NCBI GenBank assembly: GCA_037974665.1
Contig: CM075769.1
Location: 78,763,190-78,827,189 of the forward strand
Length of the DNA: 64,000 nt
Reading direction: 5' to 3'
Origin: Ehretia macrophylla
Lineage: Eukaryota; Streptophyta; Magnoliopsida; Boraginales; Ehretiaceae
Made by a program: the position numbers and the translations under genes. This document shows, one piece after another, positions 48,868 to 59,748 of this stretch (position 1 is the first letter of the stretch; every line of letters begins with the position of its first letter). The notes beneath the pieces are model-generated. The model was not told where the DNA came from. It did no database searches and worked only from the letters and a program-made list of their open reading frames with translations.

Positions 48868-48985
48868 GGGGTGCAACACGAGGACTTCCCAAGGGGTCAC
48901 CCATCCAAGTACTACTCTCGCCCAAGCATGCTTAACTTCAGAGTTCTGATGGAATCCGGTGCATTACTGCTGGTATGACGCACCC
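48868..48985 (-). rRNA. 5S rRNA gene copy 53
   Basis: 118 nt: A8 is deleted. Other changes: C95U, A80U, G58A, C47U, C34U, C20G. C34U and C20G link it to copies 54 and 58. Confidence 0.9.
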
Positions 48986-49542
48986 GTCAAGTTGATGGCA
49001 CAATTCCTATATGTGTTAACGGTTCATAGTCTCAGCCGAGAGAGTTGGCCCATTCAAAAGGCCCAATGGGTTTAATGACAACCCATCCTCTTCAACAACG
49101 CAGCATCCTTGCAAGACGTGGTATTGACACGATGTAGGGCCCTCTAATGTCCCGTGAGTTGGGTTGTCGTCCTTTTAACAGCTCCCGACGTACGATCCGG
49201 GACGGTAAAACAAGGCAAAAGAACAAAAGTGGCCTGAAATTGATGAAAATGTTCAATTTTGGGCTCCAAAAAGGGCATAGCGAGCAAGCTAGCTGCCCCC
49301 GTTGTAGAGCTCTCAAAGTTCTTTGCAACGGTATGTTGTGCTCCGCATGACTCCTTACGGATCAAAAGTTATGGGCACCAGAGCGACGGAGACCTGGTCA
49401 CAAACCCTACACCATCGGTTTGTTGGCCTGGCCTCTACGTCAAGCGAAGTTGTCTTGCCCAATGTTTCGTGGGATTCGGTAATAGAGATATGGTGGATAA
49501 AGTATTTTGGCAACCCTAACCAGGGCAAAAAAAAGTGAAAAG

Positions 49543-49661
49543 GGGGTGCAACACGAGGACTTCCCAAGGGGTCACCTATCCAAGTACTACTCTCGCCCAA
49601 GCACGTTTAACATCAGAGTTCTGATGGAATCCGGTGCATTACTGCTGGTATGATCGCACCC
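49543..49661 (-). rRNA. 5S rRNA gene copy 54
   Basis: 119 nt. Differences: C95U, G85A, A80U, G56A, A50U, C47U, C34U, C20G. Five of these are shared with copy 58, 2700 bp away. Confidence 0.92.
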
Positions 49662-50219
49662 GTCAAGTTGAGGGCACAATTCCTATATGTGTTAACGGTT
49701 AACAGTCTCAGTCGAGAGAGTTGGCCCATTCAAAAGGCCCAATGGGCTTAACGACAACCCATCCGCTTCAACAGTGCAACATCCTCGCAAGACGTGATAT
49801 CGACACGATGTAGGGCCCTCTGATGTCCAGCAAGTTAGTTTGTCGTCCTTTTAACGGCTCACGACGTACGATCCGGCATGAAAAAACAGAGCAAAAGAAG
49901 AAAAGTGGTCTAAAACTGATGAAAACGTTCAATTTTGGGCTGCAAAAATAGGCACAGTGAGCAAGTTGGCTGCCCCCGTCCTAGAGCTCTCAAAAAGCTT
50001 TATAACGGTATGATGTGCGCCACGTAACTCCTTACGGATCAAAAGTTATGGGCACCGGAGCGACGGAGACCTGGTCAATAACCCTACGCCCTCAGTTTGA
50101 GGGCCCGGCCTCTACGTGAAGTGAAGTTGTCTTGCCCAATGTTCCGTGGGATTCGGTAATAGAGATTTGGTGGATAAAGTATCCTGGCAACCTTAACCAG
50201 GGCAAAAAAAATTGAAAAG

Positions 50220-50337
50220 GGGGTGCAACACTAGGACTTCCCAGGGGGTCACCCATCCTAGTACTACTCTCGCCAAGCACGCTTAACTTCGGAGTTCTGA
50301 GGGGATCCGGTGCATTAGTGCTGGTATGATCGCACCC
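50220..50337 (-). rRNA. 5S rRNA gene copy 55
   Basis: 118 nt: one G of the GGG at 64-66 is deleted, at the edge of box A. Other changes: C107A, A37C. Partner of copy 59 in the four-unit duplication. Confidence 0.91.
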
Positions 50338-50891
50338 GTCATGTTGAGGGCACAATTCCTATATGTGTTAATGGTTCACAATGCCAGCCTAGAGATGGCC
50401 AATTCAAAAGGCCCAATGGGCTTAACGACAACCCAACCGTTTCAACAACGCAGCATCCTCGAAAGACGTGATATCAACACGTTGTAGCGCCCTCTGATGT
50501 ACCGCGAGTTAGGTTGTCATCCTTTTAACATCTCACGACGTACGATCCGGGATGAAAAAACAGGGCAAAAGAAGAAAAGCGGCCTGAAACTGATGGAAAC
50601 GTTCGATTATAGGCTCCAAAAATGGTCACAGCGAGCAAGCTTGCTGCCCCCGTCGTAGAGCTCTCAGAGTGCTTTGCAACGGTATGCTGTGCGCCGCGTA
50701 ACACCTCACGGATCAAAAGTTATGGCACCGGAGCAACGGAGACCTAGTCACAAACGCTACGCTCTCGATTTGCGGGCCCGGCCTCTACGTGAAGCAATGT
50801 TGTCTGCCCAATGTTCCGTGGGATTCAGTAATAGAGATTTGGTGGATAAAGTATCTTGGCAACCCCAACCAGGGCAAAAAAAATTGAAAAT

Positions 50892-51010
50892 GGGGTGCAA
50901 CACGAGGACTTCCCAAGGGGTTACCCATCCTAGTACTACTCTCGCCCAAGCACGCTTAACTTCGTAGTTCTGATGGGATCCGGTGCATTAGTGCGGGTAT
51001 GATGGCACCC
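50892..51010 (-). rRNA. 5S rRNA gene copy 56
   Basis: 119 nt. Differences: C95U, G89A, C46A, A16C, G7C. Confidence 0.93.
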
Positions 51011-51566
51011 GTCATGTTGAGGGCTCAATTCCTATATGTGTTAATGGTTCACAGTCCCAGCCTAGAGAGATGGCCCGTTCAAAAAGCCCAATGGGCTTAA
51101 CGACAACCCATCCGTTTCAACAACGCAGTATCCTCGTAAGAAGTTATATCGACACGTTGTATGGCCCACTGATGTCCCGCGAGTCAGGTTGTCGTTCTTT
51201 TAACAGCTCACGACGTACGATTCAGGACAGAAAAACAGGGCAAAAGAAGAAAAGTGGATTGAAACTGATGAAAACGTTCGATTTTGGGCTGAAAAAACGG
51301 GCAAAGCAAGCTGGCTAGCTACTCCTATCCAAGAGCTCTCAGAGAGCTTTATAACGGTATGCTGTGCACTGTGTAACTCGTTACGGATCAAAAGTTATGG
51401 GCAACGGAGTGACGGAAACCTGGTCACTAACCTTACGCCCTCAGTTTGCGGGCCCGACCTCTACGTGAAGCGAAGTTGTCTTGACCTATGTTCCGTGGGA
51501 TTCGGTAACAGAGATTTGGTGGATAAAGTATCATGGCAACCCTAACCAGGGCAAAAAAAATTGAAA

Positions 51567-51685
51567 GGGGTGCAACACGAGGACTTCCTAAGGGGTCACC
51601 CATCCAAGTACTACTCTCGCCCAAGCATGCTTAACTTCAGAGTTCTGAGGGGATCCGGTGCATTAGTGCTGGTATGATCGCACCC
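51567..51685 (-). rRNA. 5S rRNA gene copy 57
   Basis: 119 nt. Differences: G97A, C95U, A80U, G58A, C47U, A37C. Its 3' spacer (AACGGGCAAAGC and CCAAGAGCTC variants near 51297-51335) resembles that of copy 51, six units away. Confidence 0.92.
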
Positions 51686-52242
51686 GTCATGTTGAGGGCA
51701 CAATTCCTATATGTGTTAACGGTTTACCATGCCAGCCAAGAGAGATGGCCCATTCAAAAGGCCCAATGCGCTTAACGACAACCCATCCGCTTTAACAACG
51801 CAGTATCCTCGCAAGACGTGATATCAACACGTTGTACGGCCTTCTGATTTACCGCGAGTCAGGTTGTCGTCCTTTTAAAAGCTCCCGACGTACGATCCGG
51901 GACAGTAAAACAGGGCAAAAGAACAAAAGTGGCCTGAAACTGATAAAACCGTTCAATTTTGGGCTCCAAAAAGGGCATAGCGAGCAAGCTAGCTCCCCCC
52001 CTCGTAGAGCTGTCACACAGCTTTGCAACGGTATGCTGTGCGCCGCGTAACTCCTTACGGATCTAAAGTTATGGGCACCGGAGCGACGGAGACCTGGTCA
52101 CAAACCCTACACCCCCGGTTTGTTGGCCCGGCCTCTACGTCAAGCGAAGTTGTCTTGCCCAATGTTTCGTGGGATTCGGTAATAGAGATATGGTGGATAA
52201 AGTATTTTGGCAACCCTAACCAGGGCAAAAAAAAATGAAAAG

Positions 52243-52361
52243 GGGGTGCAACACGAGGACTTCCCAGGGGGTCACCCATCCAAGTACTACTCTCGCCCAA
52301 GCACGCTTAACATCAGAGTTCTGATGGAATCCGGTGCATTACTGCTGGTATGATCGCACCC
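52243..52361 (-). rRNA. 5S rRNA gene copy 58
   Basis: 119 nt. Differences: A80U, A50U, C47U, C34U, C20G, all shared with copy 54. Both also have GTCAAGTTG upstream instead of GTCATGTTG. Confidence 0.93.
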
Positions 52362-52910
52362 GTCAAGTTGAGGGCACAATTCCTATATGTGTTAACGGTT
52401 AACAGTCTCAGCCGAGAGAGTTGGCCCATTCAAAAGGCCCAATGGGCTTAACGACAACCCATCCGCTTCAACAGTGCAACATCCTCGCAAGACGTGATAT
52501 CGACACGATGTAGGGCCCTCTGATGTCCCGCAAGTCAGGTTGTCGTCCTTTTAACGGCTCACGACGTACGATCTGGGACGGAAAAACAGAGCAAAAGAAG
52601 AAAAGTGGCCTGAAAACGTTCAATTTTGGGCTGCAAAAATAGGCACAGTGAGCAAGCTGGCTGCCCTCGTCCTAGAGCTCTCAGAGAGCTTTGCAACGGT
52701 ATGCTGTGCGCCGCGTAACTCCTTACGGATCAAAAGTTATGGGCACTGGAGCGACGGAGACCTGGTCGCAAACCCTACGCCCTCGGTTTGCGGGCCCAGC
52801 CTCTACGTGAAGTGAAGTTGTCTTGCCCAATGTTCCGTGGGAATCGGTAATAGAGATTTGGTAGATAAAGTATCCTGGCAACCCTAACCAGGGCAAAAAA
52901 AATTGAAAAG

Positions 52911-53029
52911 GGGGTGCAACACAAGGACTTCCTAGGGGGTCACCCATCCTAGTACTACTCTCGCCCAAGCACGCTTAACTTCAGAGTTCTGAGGGGATCC
53001 GGTTCATTAGTGCTGGTATGATAGCACCC
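52911..53029 (-). rRNA. 5S rRNA gene copy 59
   Basis: 119 nt. Differences: C107U, G97A, C47U, A37C, C26A, G7U. The 3' spacer has a small deletion near 52613 (GCCTGAAAACGTTC), giving a 668-bp step. Confidence 0.92.
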
Positions 53030-53585
53030 GTCATGTTGAGGGAACAATTCCTATATATGTTAACGATTCACAGTGCCAGCCTAGAGAGATGGCCTATTCA
53101 AAAGGCCCAATGGGCTTAACGACAACCCATCCGCTACAACAATGCAACATCCTCGCAAGACGTGATATCGAAACATTATAGGGCACTCTGATGTACCGCG
53201 AGTCAGATTGTCATCCTTTTAACAGCTCACGACGTACGATCCGGGACGAAAAAATAGGGCAAAATAAGAAAAGTGGCCTGAAATTGATGAAAACGTTTTA
53301 TTATGAGCTCCAAAAATGGGCACAGCGAGCAAGATAGTTGCCCCCGTCGTAGAGCTCTCAGAGAGCTTTGCAACAGTATGTTGTGCGCCGCATAACTCCT
53401 TACAGATCAAAAGTTAAGGCACCGGAGCAACGGAGACCTGGTCACAAACCCTACGCTCTCGGTTTGCGGGCCCGGCCTCTACGTGAAGCAAAGTTGTCTT
53501 GACCAATGTTCCGTGGGATTCGGTAACAGAGATTTGGTGGATAAAGTATCTTGGCAACCCTAACCAGGGAAAAAAAATTGAAAAG

Positions 53586-53704
53586 GGGGTGCGACACGAG
53601 GACTTCCCTGGGGGTCACCCATCCTAGTACTACTCTCGCCCAAGCATGCTTAACTTCGGAGTTCTGATGGGATCCGGTGCATTAGTGCTGGTATCATTGC
53701 ACCC
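53586..53704 (-). rRNA. 5S rRNA gene copy 60
   Basis: 119 nt. Differences: U112C, U96A, G58A, C10G, G7A. Confidence 0.93.
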
Positions 53705-54255
53705 GTCATGTTGAGGGCACAATTCCTATATGTGTTAACGGTTCACTGTTTCAGCCCAGAGAGATGGCCCATTCAAAAGGCCCAATGGGCTTAATGACAA
53801 CCTATCAGCTTCAAATACGCAGCATCCTCGCAAGACGTGATATCGACACGGTGTAGGGCCCTCTGATGTACCGCGAGTCAGGTTGTCATTCTTTTAACAG
53901 CTTAAGACGTACGATCTGGGATAGAAAAACAGGGCAAAAGAAGAAAAGTGGTCTGAAACTGATGAAAACTTTCAATTTTTTGCTCCAAAAATGAGCAAAG
54001 CGAGCAAACTAGCTGCCCCTGTCGTAGAGCTCTCAGAGAGCTTTGTAACGGTATGTTGTGCGCCGCGTAACTCCTTTCGGATCAAAATTTAAGGGCATCG
54101 GAGCGACGAAGACCTGGTCACAAACCCTACGCCCTCTGTTTGCGGGCCTGGCCTCTACGTGAAGCAAAGTTGTCCTGCCAATGTTCCGTGGGATTCGGTA
54201 ATAGAGATTTGGTGGATAAAGTATCTCGGTAATAGGGAAAAAAAAAATTGAAAAT

Positions 54256-54374
54256 GGGGTGCAACACGAGGACTTCCCAGGGGGTCAACCATCCTAGTAC
54301 TACTCTCGCCCAAGCACGCTTAACTTCGTAGTTCTGATGTGATCCGGTGCATTAGTGCTGGTATGATCGCACCC
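54256..54374 (-). rRNA. 5S rRNA gene copy 61
   Basis: 119 nt. Only G87U, C46A and C35A. The spacer just downstream has lost the CAACCCTAACC word (TCTCGGTAATAGGGAAAA at 54223-54240), apparently by slippage between GGTAATAG words. Confidence 0.93.
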
Positions 54375-54931
54375 GTCATGTTGAGGGCATAATTCTTATA
54401 TGTGTTAACGGTTCACATTACCAGCCTAGAGAGATGGGCCATTCAAAAGGCCCAATGGGCTTAACAACAACCCATCCGCTTCAACAATACAGCATCCTCA
54501 CAAGACGTGATATCAACACGTTATGGGTCCCTCTGATGTACTGCGAGTCTGGTTGTTGTCCTTTTAACAGCTCATGATGTACGATCCAGGACGGTAAAAC
54601 AGGGCAAAAGAAGAAAAGTGGCCTGAAACTGATGAAAACGTTCAATTTTGTACTCCAAAAAGGGCATAGCGAGCAAGCTAGCTGCCCCCGTCGTAGAGAT
54701 CTTAGAGAGCTTTGCAACGGTATGCTGTGCGCCGCGTAACTCCTTACGGATCAAAAGTTATAGGCACCGGAGCGACGGAGACCTGGTCACAAACCCTATG
54801 CCCTCGGTTTGCGGGCCCGGCCTCTACGTGAAGCGAAGTTGTCTTGCCCTATGTTCCGTGGGATTCGGTAATATAGATTTGGTGGATAAAGTATCTTTGC
54901 AACCCTAACCAGGGCAAAAAAAATTGAAAAG

Positions 54932-55050
54932 GGGGTGCAACACGAGGACTTCCGAGAGGGTCACCCATCCTAGTACTACTCTCGCCCAAGCACGCTTACA
55001 TTCGGAGTTCTGATGCGATCCGGTGCATTAGTGCTGGTATGATCGCACTT
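54932..55050 (-). rRNA. 5S rRNA gene copy 62
   Basis: 119 nt. Differences: G97C, C94U, U52G, G51U, C35G, G2A, G1A. The first two transcribed bases are changed. Confidence 0.92.
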
Positions 55051-55608
55051 TTCATGTTGAGGGCACAATTCTTATATGTGTTAATAGTTCACAGTCCCAG
55101 CCTAGAGAGATGGCCTATTCAAAAGGCCCAATGGGCTTAACGACAACCCATCCACTTCAATAACGCAGCATCCTCACAAGACGTGATATTGACACGTTGT
55201 AGGGCCCTCTGATGTCCCGCGATTCCAGTTGTCGTCCTTTTAACAGCTCACGACGTACGATCCGGGACGAAAAAACAAAGCAAAAGAAGAAAAGTGGATT
55301 GAAACTGATCAAAACGTTCAATTTTGGGCTCCAAAAATAGGTACAGCGAGCAAGCTGGTTGGCCCCGTCGTAGAGCTCTCATAGAACTTTGCAATGGTAT
55401 ATAGTGCGCCGCGTAACTCCTTACGGATCAAAAGTTATGGGCACCGGAGCGACGGAGAACTGGTCACAAACCCTACGCCCTCGGTTTGCGGGCCCGGCCT
55501 CTGCGTGAAGCGAAGTTGTCTTACCCAATGTTCCGTGGGATTCGGTAATAGAGATTTTGTGGATAAAGTATCTTGGCAACCCTAACCAGGGCAAAAAAAA
55601 TTGAAAAG

Positions 55609-55683
55609 TGGGTGCAACACGAGGACTTCCTAGGGGGTTACCCATCCTAGTACTACTCTCGCTCAAGTACGCTTAACTTCGGA
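55609..55683 (-). pseudogene. 5S rRNA copy 63, 5' end deleted
   Basis: RNA positions of about 45-119 remain. The first 44 or so, with the start site and the -1 base, are missing, and the sequence jumps through AATCTGC to the upstream ATGTTGAGGGCAC. The internal boxes survive, but the spacing to the TATA-like box is lost. It is the opposite half-loss to copy 30. Confidence 0.9.
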
Positions 55684-56246
55684 AATCTGCATGTTGAGGG
55701 CACAATTACTATATGTGTTAACGGTTCATAGTGCCAGCCTAGAAAGATGGCCCATTCAAAAGGCCCAATGGGCTTAACGACAACCCATCCTCTTCAACAA
55801 TGCAGCATCCTCGCAAGACGTGATATCGACACGTTGTAGGGCCCTCTGATGTCCGACGAGTCAGGTTGTCGTCCTTTTAACAACTCACGACGCACGATCC
55901 GAGATGGAAAAGCAGAGCAAAAGTAGAAAAGTGGACTGAAACTGATGAAAACATTCGATTTTGGACTCCAAAAATGGGCACAGCGAGCAAGCTGGCTGCC
56001 CCCGTCGTAGAGCTCTCAGAGAGCTTTGCAACGGTATGCTGTGCGCCACGTAACTCCTTACGGATCAAAAGCTATGGGCACCGGAGTGACGGAGACCTGG
56101 TCACAAACCCTACGCCCTTGGTTTGTGGGCCCGACCTCTACGTGAAGCGAAGTTGTCTTACCCAATGTTTCGTGGGATTCAGTAATAGAGATTTGGTGGA
56201 TAAAGTATCTTGGCAACCCTAACCAGTGCAAAAAAAAATTGAAAAG

Positions 56247-56365
56247 GGGGTGCAACATGAGGACTTCCCAGGGGGTCACCCATGCTAGTACTACGCTCGG
56301 CCAAGCACGCTTAACTTCGGAGTTCTGATGGGATCCGGTTCATTAGTGCTTGTATGATCGCACCC
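56247..56365 (-). rRNA. 5S rRNA gene copy 64
   Basis: 119 nt. Differences: G108A, G82C, A71C, G66C, C26A, C15A. Confidence 0.92.
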
Positions 56366-56922
56366 GTCATGTTCAGGGCACAAGTCCTATATGTGTTAAC
56401 GGTTCACAGTGCCAGCCGAGAGATATGGCCCATTCAAAAGGCCCAATGGGCTTAACGACAACCTATCCACTTCAACAACGCAGCATCCTCACAAGACGTC
56501 ATATCGACACGATGTAGGGCCCTCGGATGTCCCGCGAGTCACGTTGTCGTCCTTTTAATAGCTCACGACGTACGATCCGGGATGAAAAAATAGGGCAAAT
56601 GAGGAAAAGTGGCCTGAAACTGATGGATACGTTTGATTATGGGATCCAAAAATTGGCACAGTGAGCAAGCTAGCTGCCCCCATCGTAGATCTCTCAAAGA
56701 GCTTTGCAACGGTATGCTGTACACTGCGTAACTCCTTACGGATCAAAAGTTATGGGCACCAGAGCGACGGAGACCTGGTGACAAACCCTACGCTCTCGGT
56801 TTGCGAGCCTGGCTCTATGTGAAGCAAAGTTGTCTTGCCCAATGTTCTGTGGAATTCGGTAATAGAGATTTGGTTGATAAAGTATCTTGGCAACCCTAAC
56901 CAGGGCCAAAAAAATAGAAAAG

Positions 56923-57041
56923 GGGGTGCAACACGAGGACTTCGAAGAGGTTCACCCATCCTAGTACTACTCTCGCCCAAGCACGCTTAACTTTGGAGTT
57001 CTGATGGGATCCGGTGCATTAGTTCTGGTATGATCGCACCC
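56923..57041 (-). rRNA. 5S rRNA gene copy 65
   Basis: 119 nt. Differences: G98C, G97U, C94U, C91A, G48A, C18A. The changes cluster at 91-98 in box C. Confidence 0.92.
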
Positions 57042-57599
57042 GTCATGTTGAGGGCACAATTCCTATATGTGTTAACGGTTCACAGTGCCAGCCTAGAGAG
57101 ATGGCCCATTCAAAAGGCCCAATGGGCTTAACGACAACCCATCCGCTTCAACAACGCATCATCCTCACAAGACGTGATATTGACACATTGTAGGGCCCTC
57201 TGATGTCCCGCGAGATAAGTTGTCATCCTTTTAATAGCTCACGACGTACGATCCGGGATGAAAAAATAGTGCAAAAGAAGAAAAGTGGTCTAAAACTGAT
57301 GAAAATGTTCAATATTGAGCTCCAAAAAGGGGCACAGCGAGCAAGCTGGCTGCCTCCATCGTAGAGCTCTCTGAGAGCTTTTCAACGGTATGTTGTGCAC
57401 TGCGTATCTCCTTACGAATCAAAAGTTATGGGAACCGGAGCGACGGAGACCTGGTCACAAACCCTATGCCCTCGGTTTGCGGGCCCGACCTTTACGTGAA
57501 GCGAAGTTGTCTTGCCCAATGTTCCGTGGGATTCGGTAATAGGAATTTGGTGGATAAAGTATCTTGGCAGCCCTAACCAGGGCAAAAAGAATTGAAAAG

Positions 57600-57718
57600 A
57601 CGGTGCAACATGAGGACTTCCCAAGGGGCCACCCATCCTAGTAGTACTCTCGCCCAAGCATGCTTAACTTCGGAGTTCTGATGGGATCTGGTGCATTATT
57701 CCTGGTATGATCGCACCC
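57600..57718 (-). rRNA. 5S rRNA gene copy 66
   Basis: 119 nt. Differences: C119U, C118G, G108A, C95U, A90G, G75C, G58A, G30A, C20A, C18G. The downstream T-run is interrupted (AAAAAGAATT on plus). Confidence 0.91.
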
Positions 57719-58276
57719 GTCATGTTGAGGGCACAATTCCTATATGTGTTAACGGTTCACAGTCCCAGCCTTGAGAGTTGGCCCATTCAAAAGGCCCAAT
57801 GGGCTTAACGACAACCCATCCGCTTCAACAACGCAGCATCCTCACAAGACGTGATATCGACACATTGTAGGGCCCTCTGATGTCCCGCAAGTCAGGTTGT
57901 CGTCCTTTTAACAACTCACGACGTACGATTCGGCGCGGAAAAACAGAGCAAAAGAAGAAAAATTAACCGAAACTGATGAAAATGTTCAATTTTTGGCTCC
58001 AAAAACGGTCACAACGAGCAAGTTGGCTGCCCCCGTCGTAGAGCTCTCAGAGAGCTTTGCAACTGTATGTTGTACGCTACGTAACTCCTTACGGATCAAA
58101 AGTTATAAGAACCGGAGCGACGGAGACCTGGTCACAAACCCTACGCCCTCGGTTTGTGGGCCTGGCCTCTACGTGAAGCGAAGTTGTCTTGGCCAATGTT
58201 CCGTGGGATTCGGTAATAGAAATTTGGTGGATAAAGTATCTTGACAACCCTAACCAGGGAAAAAAAAATTGAAAAG

Positions 58277-58395
58277 GGGGTACAACACGAGGACTTCCCA
58301 AGGGGTCACCCATCCTAACACTACTCTCGCCCAAGCACGCTTAACTTCGGAGTTCTGATGGGATCTGGTGCATTAGTGCTGGTATGATTGCACCT
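58277..58395 (-). rRNA. 5S rRNA gene copy 67
   Basis: 119 nt. Differences: C114U, C95U, C78U, A77G, G30A, G7A, G1A. Confidence 0.92.
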
Positions 58396-58952
58396 GTCAT
58401 GTTGAGGGCACAATTCCTATATGTGTTAACGGTTCACAGTGCCAGCCTAGAGAGATGGCCCATTGAAAAGGCCCAATGGGCTTAACGACAACCCATCCGC
58501 TTCAAAAACACAGCATCCTCGCAAGACGTGATATCAACATGTTGTAGGGCCCTCTAATGTCCCGCGAGTCAGGTTGTCGTCCTTTTAACTGCTCACGACG
58601 TACGATCCGGGATGAGAAAACAGAGCAAAAGAAAAAAGTCGACTGAAACTGATGAAAACATTCAATTTTGTTCTCCAAAAAGGGGCACAGTGAGCAAGCT
58701 GGCTGCCCCCATCGTAGAGCTCTCAGAGAGCTTTGTAACTGTATGCTGTGCGCTGCGTAACTCCTTACGGATCAAAAGTTATGGGCACCGGAGCGACGGA
58801 GACCCTGTCACAAACCCTACGCCATCGGTTTGCTGGCCCGGCCTCTACGTGAAGCGAAGTTGTCTTGCCCAATGTTCCGTGGGATTCGGTAATAAATATT
58901 TGGTGGTTAAAGTATCTTGGCAACCCTAACCAGGGAAACAAAAATTGAAAAG

Positions 58953-59071
58953 GGGGGGCAACACAAGGACTTCCCAAGGGCTCACCCATCGTAGTACTAC
59001 GCTCGCCCAAGCACGCTTAACTTCGGAGTTCTGATGGGATCCTGTGTAGTACTGCTTGTATGATAGCACCC
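58953..59071 (-). rRNA. 5S rRNA gene copy 68
   Basis: 119 nt. Strongly diverged: A115C, C107U, C95U, C91G, G81C, A71C, C29A, G25A, A23C, C20G, C15A, G7U. The T-run downstream is broken. Likely a pseudogene. Confidence 0.9.
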
Positions 59072-59629
59072 GTCATGTTGTGGGCACAATTCCTATATGT
59101 GTTAACGATTCACAGTCCCAGCCTAGAGAGATGGCCCATTCAAAAGGCCCAATGGGTTTAACGACAACCCATCCACTTCAACAACGCAGCATCCTCGCAT
59201 GACGTGATATCGACACTTTGTAGGGCCCTCTAATTTACCACGAGTCCGGTTGTCTTCCTTTTAATAGCTCACGACGTACAATCCAGGACGGAAAAACAAA
59301 GCAAAAGAAGAAAAGTAGACTGAAACTGATGAAAACGTTCAATTTTGGGTTCCAAAAATGGGCACAGCGAGCAAGCTAGTTTCCCCTGTCGTAGAGCTCT
59401 CAGAGAGCTTTGCAACAGTGAGCTGTGCTGCGCGTAACTCCTTACGAATCAAAAATTATGGGCACCGGAGCGACGGAGACCTGGTCACAAACCCTACGCC
59501 CTCGGTTTGCGAGCTCGGCTTCTACGTGAAGCGAAGTTGTCTTGCCCAATGTTCCGTGGGATTCGGTAATAGAGATTTGGTGGATAAAGTATCTTTGCAA
59601 CCCAAACAAGGGCAAAAAAAATTGAAAAG

Positions 59630-59748
59630 GGGGTGCAACGCGAGGACTTCCCAGGGGGTCACCCATCCTAGTACTACTCTCGCCCAAGCACGCTTAACTT
59701 CGGAGTTCTGATAGGATCCGGTGCATTAGTGCTAGTATGATCGCACCC
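59630..59748 (-). rRNA. 5S rRNA gene copy 69
   Basis: 119 nt. Only U109C, C36U and C15U, all outside the control boxes. The CATATA box, the -1 C and the T8 terminator are intact. This is the best candidate in the window for a transcribable gene, but its upstream site II block is mutated and element C starts 94 bp upstream of the start site. Confidence 0.94.

Noticed and set aside
8225-59687. Dozens of 60-114 codon open frames on both strands in the 5S units
   Set aside because: They coincide with the RNA gene and GC-rich spacer, overlap on both strands, and start or stop at different places from unit to unit; no known domain is present.
6382-59748. Cassandra-type retrotransposon (5S sequence inside an LTR) as source of the repeats
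   Set aside because: The units contain no primer binding site, polypurine tract or TG...CA LTR ends and show one 5S per 677 bp in strict tandem, as a 5S array should.
6382-59748. Primer-site-like TGGTATGATCGC words in every unit
   Set aside because: This is the antisense of the 5S gene start and only shares TGGTAT with the tRNA-Met primer site.
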